Position numbers and translations under genes: made by a program
Shown: piece by piece, positions 1 to 4,763 of the stretch
Position numbering within the stretch: the stretch's first letter is position 1
How the letters are laid out: each line of letters starts with the position of its first letter
NCBI GenBank assembly: GCA_009697485.1
Contig: SICY01000060.1
Coordinates: 1-5,869, forward strand
Source of the DNA: Nitrosarchaeum sp.
GTDB taxonomy: Archaea; Thermoproteota; Nitrososphaeria; Nitrososphaerales; Nitrosopumilaceae
Length of the DNA: 5,869 nucleotides
Direction of reading: 5' to 3'
Notes under the pieces: model-generated
Seen by the model: only the letters and a program-made list of their open reading frames with translations
Database searches by the model: none
What the model was told of the DNA's origin: nothing

Positions 1-86
1 TGAAAATTTTACAGTATGCACGAGATGAGACTCATAGATTTGGGGTGGCATACAATAGAACAATACGTAAAAATCAAATAAAATAA
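1..86 (+). CDS. uvrC: UvrC, C-terminal end (partial, cut by window start)
   Basis: UvrC is the dual-incision nuclease of nucleotide-excision repair. Only its last 27 codons are in the window: reading from base 3 gives KILQYARDETHRFGVAYNRT and then IRKNQIK before a TAA at 84-86. The RDExHRF block followed by spaced arginines is the signature of the end of the C-terminal RNase H-like nuclease domain of UvrC; family knowledge places a catalytic His in this block (here codon 33-35). In bacterial UvrC this block is followed by a linker and a helix-hairpin-helix pair of about 50 residues. Here the chain stops 16 residues after the His, so that tail is absent. All but the end of the gene lies upstream of the window. 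It converges with the cupredoxin gene, with 19 bases between the two stops. The identification rests on a short but very characteristic stretch. Confidence 0.82.
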   Translation, partial: KILQYARDETHRFGVAYNRTIRKNQIK

Positions 87-87
87 T

Positions 88-99
88 AAAAAAGAAAAA
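88..99 (-). terminator. Oligo-T terminator of the cupredoxin gene
   Basis: Read on the minus strand, seven bases past the cupredoxin stop codon, the sequence is five T, one C, six T. Archaeal RNA polymerase terminates at such U-tracts without needing a hairpin. The tract lies between two convergent stop codons, where termination is expected. Confidence 0.5.
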
Positions 100-105
100 T
101 TTTGG

Positions 106-687
106 TTAGTTCACTTGAATGTTTCCAGCCATCCATGGATGTATCATGCAGAAGTAATCATAGCTTCCTGCTTCATCAAATGTGTTTTCAAATGATGCGC
201 CTCCCATGATTAAACTACTATCAAATACACCGGATGGACCATTAGCTGGACTACCACTTGTTACTGTGTGTGTAACTGTATCGACATTTGTCCATTCTAC
301 AGTATCACCTGAGTTGATTGTAAGTGATGCTGGTGAAAAACATGCATTAGATGTTTCACAGCCTGGAGATGAAGTCCCTTTTGGAATTTCAACACTAACT
401 GTTTCTGGTCCGGATGATTCCTCAACTGGTGCAGCTGATTCTTCAACCATTGCCTCATCTTCTACTACAGTTTCTTCTGTTGTTGTAGATTCTGCATCTT
501 GCTTTACCTTATTTGCAATGTCTGCAAATGGGTCTGCTTGTGTTTTTGGCTCCATAGTTTTTGTCATTACTGGAGCAGAAACAGCTGGAGTGTTGTCTTG
601 AACATTACCAGCATAAGCTGCAAATCCTACGCCAATAGCTACAATTGCAATAGAAAATGCAATTGCCGCTTTATCTATACCTGCCAT
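106..687 (-). CDS. Exported or membrane-anchored blue-copper (plastocyanin/amicyanin-like) protein
   Basis: This is a small electron-transfer cupredoxin expected outside the cytoplasmic membrane. Residues 7-27 form one hydrophobic segment. It ends in AYA (24-26), which could be a signal-peptidase site, so the protein may be released or stay anchored; no lipobox cysteine is seen. Residues 29-95 are an acidic Thr/Glu/Ala/Pro-rich linker of low complexity. The cupredoxin domain covers about 96-193. All four type 1 copper ligands are visible: H140 in VTHTVTSG, then C180, H183 and M186 in CMIHPWM. The C-x2-H-x2-M spacing is that of amicyanin and pseudoazurin. C110 and C116 may form a disulfide near the start of the domain. 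Ammonia-oxidising archaea encode many such proteins, thought to carry electrons in place of cytochromes c; its partner cannot be told from this sequence. The start is ATG at 687, with a TATA-like box upstream fitting a leaderless transcript. Confidence 0.93.
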   Translation of the reverse strand: MAGIDKAAIAFSIAIVAIGVGFAAYAGNVQDNTPAVSAPVMTKTMEPKTQADPFADIANKVKQDAESTTTEETVVEDEAMVEESAAPVEESSGPETVSVEIPKGTSSPGCETSNACFSPASLTINSGDTVEWTNVDTVTHTVTSGSPANGPSGVFDSSLIMGGASFENTFDEAGSYDYFCMIHPWMAGNIQVN

Positions 688-711
688 AATTGATCCAAGG
701 ATTTCCTCAAG

Positions 712-722
712 CTAAATAAATC
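712..722 (-). promoter_or_regulatory. TATA-like box for the cupredoxin gene
   Basis: On the minus strand this reads GATTTATTTAG. It is centred about 30 bases upstream of the ATG at 687, so transcription would begin at or within a few bases of the start codon. That spacing is typical of leaderless archaeal genes. The call uses spacing and composition only. Confidence 0.45.
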
Positions 723-873
723 TAATCTTTACTATTACGTTCACAATTTAAAATAATTGGAAAATTTAGAAAATTATGTCCTATCTGAATCTTAGTTTGA
801 AGTTTTGTCATGTGTATAATTTCTAATTTTCTTCAAAAATTTACACAAATCTAAAAAAACTGTTGAAAATCTC

Positions 874-914
874 ACATGATCGCTTTAATTGATTTTAACT
901 ATGGTCAATCATGT
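874..914. repeat. Inverted repeat ACATGAT / ATCATGT
   Basis: ACATGAT at 874-880 is the exact reverse complement of ATCATGT at 908-914, with 27 bases between. An inner ATTGA (888-892) can also pair with TCAAT (905-909), so two alternative foldings exist. It lies in the gene-free stretch well upstream of the cupredoxin promoter and could be an operator or chance in AT-rich DNA. Confidence 0.3.
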
Positions 915-960
915 TGAACAACTCTTTCTTTTATGATTCATTTCTCTAGTACAATTACAA

Positions 961-1018
961 AATGCATCGGGGCTGTCACCAAGTAACTCCAGTTTTTGGT
1001 CTTAAGCGCCTTTGCATT
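961..1018. ncRNA. Long imperfect hairpin; possible structured RNA or terminator
   Basis: The 27-base arms are complementary over much of their length. AATGCA (961-966) pairs with TGCATT (1013-1018). GG and GCT (969-970, 972-974) pair with AGC and CC (1005-1007, 1009-1010). ACCAA (978-982) pairs with TTGGT (996-1000), and AAC (985-987) pairs with GTT (992-994) around a TCCA loop. The stretch is clearly richer in G+C than its surroundings. A run of seven T follows at 1022-1028 on the plus strand, so a plus-strand transcript could end there; a TATA-like TTTATG lies about 26 bases before 961. It also overlaps the last bases of the RNase H-like gene, so it may act as a 3' structure for that minus-strand mRNA. 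It does not fold as a tRNA. The pairing is seen directly; transcription is inferred. Confidence 0.4.
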
Positions 1019-1397
1019 ATATTTTTTTAGCAGCCAAGTTTTTGTCTGTTGCTATCAATTCATAATGAACTTTTAATTTTCTTTGTTCGATTAATTGTCT
1101 GATAAAACAAGTTCTTTTTTCAATAAATTCATCATAATTTTTTTGATTGGTTGATAAATGCTCAAATATTGAGTTATCGTCTATTGCTACTTTTACAACA
1201 TCTTGATTTTTTATGATAAATGTGCCAATGCCCCAAAACAACCCCACATGCAATCCTATGTATTTTGATTGTTGATTTGTTACTTTATCCAAGTAAATAT
1301 CGGCATGTTCTCTTTTTTGCTCTATGACTGAATTGTCTGTTTGAATTACCCAAGATATTCTCTTTGTATTTCCATCAAAAAATAAAACATGCTCCAA
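1017..1397 (-). CDS. RNase H-fold-like small protein with degenerate active site
   Basis: This 126-residue protein carries the landmarks of a type 1 RNase H domain in the right order. LFFDG (5-9) matches the first strand with its catalytic Asp. TNQQSKYIGLHVGL (40-53) matches the TNN-x-AEY-x-AL helix. VAIDDN (70-75) matches the strand carrying the third catalytic acid. KNLAAKKI (119-126) matches the closing N-x-x-AD-x-LA helix. D8 and D74 are kept, but the Glu expected at 45 and the Asp expected at 124 are both Lys. A normal hydrolase activity is therefore doubtful, and nucleic-acid binding is a possibility. The start must be TTG at 1397: an in-frame TGA lies two codons upstream, and any later start would remove the first strand. 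A TATA-like box sits about 30 bases upstream. The fold is inferred from motif order; an unrelated hypothetical protein remains possible. Confidence 0.6.
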   Translation of the reverse strand: MEHVLFFDGNTKRISWVIQTDNSVIEQKREHADIYLDKVTNQQSKYIGLHVGLFWGIGTFIIKNQDVVKVAIDDNSIFEHLSTNQKNYDEFIEKRTCFIRQLIEQRKLKVHYELIATDKNLAAKKI

Positions 1398-1419
1398 TTG
1401 TCAACCAAAAAGCGGTTTT

Positions 1420-1680
1420 TTGTCTATATATTTTGAATCCCGCCCTTATGATCAAAGATTCAAAGAGCAACATATGCTAGAGTCACAAACATTCTTTTCA
1501 AAAATGGTCGACGAACTCGTAGAATTTTCAGAATATGATCCTGAACTGGCTGATGGAATTCGTTGGCTAGATGTTCAAGCACAAAAAAAAGGCATCACAT
1601 TTTACGATATGGTTTTTGAAGTATTGTACAAACATGACGTAAATTCTAAAGCTAAAGAGTGGCTTAATACAAGAAATTAA
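1420..1680 (+). CDS. Small unknown protein with FYD motif (86 residues)
   Basis: I do not recognise a named family. The protein is hydrophilic and probably mostly helical, with no signal peptide or membrane segment. Its middle is acidic (residues 31-45). The sequence LDVQAQKKGITFYD at 50-63 is closely echoed in the small protein encoded at 2967-3164, on the other side of citrate synthase. The start is uncertain: TTG at 1420 gives 86 residues, while the in-frame ATG at 1474 (Met19) would give 68 and leave room for a promoter at 1425-1430. The shared motif lies downstream of both. The frame stays open upstream, antisense to the RNase H-like gene, but has no better start there. Its stop is three bases from the citrate synthase stop, in convergent orientation. 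It is probably a cytosolic protein of small size; function unknown. Confidence 0.7.
   Translation: MSIYFESRPYDQRFKEQHMLESQTFFSKMVDELVEFSEYDPELADGIRWLDVQAQKKGITFYDMVFEVLYKHDVNSKAKEWLNTRN
1424..1434. promoter_or_regulatory. TATATA element between divergent genes
   Basis: CTATATATTTT contains the palindrome TATATA at 1425-1430. On the minus strand it lies about 30 bases from the TTG start at 1397, the distance expected of an archaeal TATA box. On the plus strand it would place a transcript start near 1455, just before an in-frame ATG at 1474 of the small gene to the right. It could thus serve both directions. It overlaps the first codons of that gene if the TTG start at 1420 is used. Confidence 0.4.
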
Positions 1681-1683
1681 AAA

Positions 1684-2853
1684 TTATTTTCTCAAGTCTA
1701 GACCTTTGTATTCACAGCCTTCTGGTCCGCAATATTTTCCAACATAGACTGCTTCTGGTCTGTATAATGCAGGCTTTGGTGCTGCTTCTGCAAATTTTTC
1801 TTCAATTATGTGTGCTGCCCATCCTGCAACTCTTGATATTGCAAAAATTGGCGTATTAAGATCCATTGGAATTTTTAGCATATAGTAAATTGAAGCACTG
1901 TACAAATCTACATTTGGATAGATTTCTTTTCCTTTTTGTATTTTTATTTCTGAAATTGTAGTTGTTTCTACTTTTTCTGTAATGTCATACCATGGTTCAC
2001 CTGTTTTTGCAGCAAGTTTTCTTGATAATTCTTTTAACACTTGTGCTCTCGGATCATATGTTTTATACACAGCATGACCCATTCCCATGATTTTCTCACT
2101 CTTGCTCATTTTTTCCTTAATCCATGGAACAACATTATCTATAGTACCTATGTCTAAAAGCATCTTCATTACCTCTGTGTTTGCTCCGCCATGTAGTTCT
2201 CCGCTTAATGCGCCAATTGCTGCACTTGTTGCTGAATACATATGTGCTCTAGTTGATGCAACTTGTCTTGCAACAAATGTAGATGCGTTAAAGGTGTGCT
2301 CTGCATGAAGAATCAAACATGTATCAAAAATCTTTTCAATTTCTTTATCTGGTTTTTCTCCAAACATCATGTAGAGAAAATTTGCTGCATGATCTAAACT
2401 TGGGTCAGGATCAACTATTTCTAACCCATCTCTGACTCTTTGCCAACTTGCAATTATTGTAGGTACTTTGGCAATTAGATTAATTGCTTTATCATAGCTT
2501 GCTTCTTTGGTTGCAAATTCTTCATCATAATATCCTGCCAGTGCTGCAACAAATGCTTGTAGCATATCCATTGGATCGGCATCTTTTCTCCAATTTCCCA
2601 TGTTGATTTGCATTCTTTTGGGAATCCATCTTGCCTCATTTAGTTTGGATTTGAACTCTGATAGTTGTTCTTTGGTTGGTAATTCGTCATGTAATAACAA
2701 ATATGCTGTTTCTTCATAGTTTGATTTTTTTGTAAGTTCTAAAATGTCATACCCACGATAAATCAGCTTGCCTTTTTCTCCATCAATATTTGAGATTCTT
2801 GTATCTGCAACCTGAATCCCGCGCAAGCCTGTGTTTTTTGTCTCCACACACAT
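1684..2853 (-). CDS. gltA: Citrate synthase
   Basis: This enzyme condenses acetyl-CoA with oxaloacetate to citrate and CoA, the entry step of the citric acid cycle, in the cytosol. The 389-residue length is usual for the shorter citrate synthases of archaea and Gram-positive bacteria. The catalytic triad is visible: H221 in ELHGGAN, H260 in MGMGHAVYKTYDPRA, and D316 in NVDLYSAS. Further substrate-binding features include LHAEHTFNAS (182-191), R269 and R341 (SRVAGWAAH). The protein keeps the RPEAVYVG ending typical of archaeal enzymes, but then carries two cysteines (C375 and C380) in YCGPEGCEY before the C-terminus. Family relatives include 2-methylcitrate synthases, and sequence alone does not fully exclude that substrate. 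The start is ATG at 2853, with a TATA-like box just upstream fitting a leaderless mRNA. It is transcribed alone: both neighbours point the other way. Confidence 0.95.
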   Translation of the reverse strand: MCVETKNTGLRGIQVADTRISNIDGEKGKLIYRGYDILELTKKSNYEETAYLLLHDELPTKEQLSEFKSKLNEARWIPKRMQINMGNWRKDADPMDMLQAFVAALAGYYDEEFATKEASYDKAINLIAKVPTIIASWQRVRDGLEIVDPDPSLDHAANFLYMMFGEKPDKEIEKIFDTCLILHAEHTFNASTFVARQVASTRAHMYSATSAAIGALSGELHGGANTEVMKMLLDIGTIDNVVPWIKEKMSKSEKIMGMGHAVYKTYDPRAQVLKELSRKLAAKTGEPWYDITEKVETTTISEIKIQKGKEIYPNVDLYSASIYYMLKIPMDLNTPIFAISRVAGWAAHIIEEKFAEAAPKPALYRPEAVYVGKYCGPEGCEYKGLDLRK

Positions 2854-2868
2854 CCTTTGAGAAATCTT

Positions 2869-2883
2869 TTATTATATTTTCGC
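2869..2883 (-). promoter_or_regulatory. TATA-like box for citrate synthase
   Basis: The minus strand reads AAAATATAATAA here, centred about 23 bases before the ATG at 2853. Transcription would then start at or very near the start codon. The spacing is slightly short but within what AT-rich sequence allows. Confidence 0.45.
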
Positions 2884-2910
2884 AAGAAATCATGTCTATG
2901 AAGTTTAGTA

Positions 2911-2921
2911 ATTAGTCTAAT
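2911..2921. repeat. Perfect small palindrome ATTAG-T-CTAAT
   Basis: This 11-base palindrome lies in the 113-base divergent gap between citrate synthase and the small gene at 2967, between the two predicted promoters. That is where a repressor or activator site could act on both. Palindromes of this size are not rare in AT-rich DNA. Confidence 0.25.
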
Positions 2922-2966
2922 ATGTCAACTCTGGCTCATAAATGATTATTTTTAATTAAAAATTAA

Positions 2967-3164
2967 ATGACTCCAGCTGAACGACAACTTTTAGAGAAAC
3001 TTGACAATCTAGTCTTAACTGCGTCTAGAGACGAGTTACGCAAAATTCAAGAAATTGATATTCAAACCCAGATGAATGGATTATCATTTTATGATGCATT
3101 TGTAAATTCTACATCTTTGACAAATCAAAGCCCCAAACAAGAATCTCAGAAATCAAAACAATAA
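2967..3164 (+). CDS. Small unknown protein with FYD motif (65 residues)
   Basis: I do not recognise a named family. The first 30 residues look like a charged amphipathic helix (AERQLLEKLDNLV and onwards). Residues 30-43 read IDIQTQMNGLSFYD, matching LDVQAQKKGITFYD in the small protein encoded at 1420-1680. Seven of the 14 positions are identical and most others conservative. The last 20 residues are a Ser/Gln/Lys-rich tail of low complexity, probably disordered. No signal peptide or membrane segment is seen. The start is ATG at 2967; a CTCATAAATG stretch about 26-30 bases upstream is TATA-like, fitting a leaderless transcript. The DHH phosphoesterase gene begins 44 bases downstream in the same direction and may be cotranscribed. 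Its short length makes it easy to miss, but the shared motif supports it as real. Confidence 0.72.
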   Translation: MTPAERQLLEKLDNLVLTASRDELRKIQEIDIQTQMNGLSFYDAFVNSTSLTNQSPKQESQKSKQ

Positions 3165-3185
3165 CTCATTCTTGATTTAAATGAG
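3165..3185 (+). repeat. Small hairpin after the short gene
   Basis: CTCATT at 3165-3170 pairs exactly with AATGAG at 3180-3185 around a nine-base loop, starting directly after the stop codon at 3164. No T-run follows, so it is a poor terminator. The GATTTAAATG that overlaps its right side may instead be a TATA-like element for the DHH gene. Confidence 0.3.
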
Positions 3186-3208
3186 GGTATACAAGTGAAT
3201 CGACAATA

Positions 3209-4264
3209 ATGGTCGCATCTAAAATAAAGAAAACAACAAAGACTGTTAAGAAAAAAATTATAACAAAACCAAAGATATCTCAACAACCAAGAACTAAAAT
3301 TGTTTGTATTTCACACAAAGAAGATGCTGACGGTATAAGTTCAGCAGCTTTGATCCGACAGGCTTTTGGCGGTGATTCTGTTTTGGTTGATTACCCAGGA
3401 CAGATGGAGGCTATCCAGAAAGTTTGTGCAGATGAAAAATTAAAATCATTATATATTTGCGATTTGGGTCTTAGTAAAAAGAATCAAGATGAATTTGTTG
3501 AACACTTGAGAATTTTAAAAAAGAATCATGTTGCAGTGACGTACATTGATCATCATGATATTGATCCAAAAATTATCAAAGACTTGGAAAAAATTAAAGT
3601 TAAAATGATTCATGATATCAATGAATGTACCACTGTTCAGGTCTATAATGCCTTCAAATCAAAACTCTCTGATCAAGCTCCATTCATTGCTGCATGTGCT
3701 GCTATTACTGATTATATGGAGGATAGACCAATTGGCTCTAAATTATTGCAAATCTACGATAGGCAATTTTCTTTGATTAATGCAACTGTTCTTACTTACA
3801 ATATAGTTGGGCACCAAAAAGATCCTGATTACTTGCTGTATTTGGTAGAAGAATTAGCTGATTCAAAATTCCCCCACGAGATTCCAAACACATTTGAATT
3901 TGCACAAATCCAAGTTGAGAAACTTGCACTCATAATTGCCAAAGTCAAAAAAGGATTGAAGACTATGAAGAATATTGGGTATATGGAAATTATGGATTCT
4001 GGTGCAAGTGGTGCAGTTAATTTTGTTTTAGGATTGTCTGGAAAAGATGTTGGCGTTGCATACAAAGAAAGAGTTGATCATGGTATCTATGCAGTATCTG
4101 TACGAGGATCAAAATCTTGCAAAACCCACTTGGGTAAAATTGTTAATATTCTTGCAACTGACCTTGGTGGTTCAGGCGGTGGGCATGATAAAGCATGCGG
4201 AGCTGTTATCCCAAAACCAAAAATTCAAACATTCCTTAAAGAATTTAATAAAAAATTAAACTAA
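3209..4264 (+). CDS. DHH/DHHA1 phosphoesterase (RecJ-like / nanoRNase-like)
   Basis: DHH-family enzymes use bound Mn or Mg ions to cleave phosphodiester bonds in single-stranded DNA, RNA or short nucleotides. The DHH domain (about 30-175) shows every metal-binding motif: HKEDADG (36-42), D85 in ICDLG, DHH at 114-116, and D168 in ITDYMED. The C-terminal DHHA1 substrate-binding domain ends in the glycine-rich GGGHDKACGA (323-332). All key acids and histidines are present, so it should be active. Residues 5-22 form a Lys/Thr-rich basic tail that may hold nucleic acid. Archaeal relatives include the GINS-associated nuclease (GAN) and other RecJ-like proteins of replication and repair, as well as oligoribonuclease-like members; which of these it is cannot be decided here. 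The start is ATG at 3209, 44 bases after the small gene upstream. It converges with the Rid gene. Confidence 0.9.
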   Translation: MVASKIKKTTKTVKKKIITKPKISQQPRTKIVCISHKEDADGISSAALIRQAFGGDSVLVDYPGQMEAIQKVCADEKLKSLYICDLGLSKKNQDEFVEHLRILKKNHVAVTYIDHHDIDPKIIKDLEKIKVKMIHDINECTTVQVYNAFKSKLSDQAPFIAACAAITDYMEDRPIGSKLLQIYDRQFSLINATVLTYNIVGHQKDPDYLLYLVEELADSKFPHEIPNTFEFAQIQVEKLALIIAKVKKGLKTMKNIGYMEIMDSGASGAVNFVLGLSGKDVGVAYKERVDHGIYAVSVRGSKSCKTHLGKIVNILATDLGGSGGGHDKACGAVIPKPKIQTFLKEFNKKLN

Positions 4265-4265
4265 G

Positions 4266-4279
4266 TTTCAAAATTGAAA
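4266..4279. terminator. Short inverted repeat between convergent genes
   Basis: TTTCAA (4266-4271) and TTGAAA (4274-4279) are reverse complements within the 21-base gap between the DHH and Rid stop codons. T-rich sequence follows on the plus strand. It could help end transcription from both sides, but the two-base loop is tight and the pairing is all A/T except one pair. Confidence 0.25.
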
Positions 4280-4285
4280 TTTTCA

Positions 4286-4738
4286 CTATTTTGTTTCTAC
4301 TATGGCATCAATTTCTGTCATTGAATTTAACGGCAAACTTGACACCCCGACTGCAATTCTAGAGTGTTTTCCACACTCTCCAAATATTTCATAAAATAAA
4401 TCTGAGGCAGCGTTGATTACTTTTGGTTGCTGTGTAAATTCTGGCCCTGAATTTACAAATCCTGACAATCTGACAATTCTGGAAATTTTTTCTAAATCTC
4501 CTAATTCTTTTTTGAGTTGAGCAAGTATGTTAATTGCGCAAATCCTTGCCGATTTTTGTGCCGTTTCAATATTTGCATCTGAAACTTTTCCTGTAAACAC
4601 TACTTTCCCATCTTCCATTGGGATTTGGCCTGAAACATATAGTAAATTGCCTGATTTTACTACTGGAATATAAGATCCAGCAGGACTTGGAGGATTGGGC
4701 AGTTTAATTCCAATTGATTTTATTTTTTCTTCAATCAC
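4286..4738 (-). CDS. Rid (YjgF/YER057c/UK114) family protein
   Basis: Rid proteins form trimers that hydrolyse reactive enamine/imine intermediates released by amino-acid metabolism; some relatives have other or unknown roles. At 150 residues it belongs to the longer branch with a LPNPPSPAGSYIPVV opening (13-27), not the roughly 130-residue classical RidA. Other landmarks are YVSGQIP (34-40), the long helix around 57-79, QPKVINAASDL (104-114), GKHSRIAVGVSSLP (123-136) and TEIDAIVE (141-148). R127 aligns with the arginine that classical RidA needs for deaminase activity, so activity is plausible. The start is a GTG at 4738; an in-frame stop lies five codons further up and no ATG fits. The gene begins 25 bases after the TrmB-like regulator on the same strand, so the two may share a transcript. 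It is presumably cytosolic. Confidence 0.9.
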   Translation of the reverse strand: MIEEKIKSIGIKLPNPPSPAGSYIPVVKSGNLLYVSGQIPMEDGKVVFTGKVSDANIETAQKSARICAINILAQLKKELGDLEKISRIVRLSGFVNSGPEFTQQPKVINAASDLFYEIFGECGKHSRIAVGVSSLPLNSMTEIDAIVETK

Positions 4739-4763
4739 AACTGTGAATGCCCGTTAGCTGATT

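Larger units (their letters stand above)
688..960. other. Gene-free AT-rich intergenic stretch
   Basis: Together with the hairpin at 961-1018 this makes 329 bases without a convincing reading frame on either strand. No tRNA or rRNA pattern was seen. It contains the cupredoxin promoter at its left end, an inverted repeat at 874-914, and a direct TGTTGAA pair at 861-867 and 912-918. A TTTATG stretch at 930-935, about 26 bases before the hairpin, could be a plus-strand TATA-like element. Confidence 0.6.

Noticed and set aside
182..601. Plus-strand open frame of 139 codons
   Set aside because: It is antisense to the cupredoxin gene, whose copper ligands make that strand certain; the Ser/Val/Thr-rich product is the expected shadow of the acidic linker.
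961..1018. tRNA or tRNA fragment in the G+C-richer patch
   Set aside because: GGTCTTAAGCGCC resembles part of a leucine or serine tRNA D-arm, but there is no T-arm GTTC motif, no anticodon stem and no seven-pair acceptor; a single long hairpin explains the sequence better.
2087..2308. Plus-strand open frame of 73 codons inside citrate synthase
   Set aside because: It is fully antisense to conserved catalytic segments of citrate synthase and its product has no recognisable feature.
3829..4259. Two overlapping frames, one on each strand, inside the DHH gene
   Set aside because: Both lie over the DHHA1 region, whose glycine-rich motif fixes the real frame; neither has a plausible promoter or domain.
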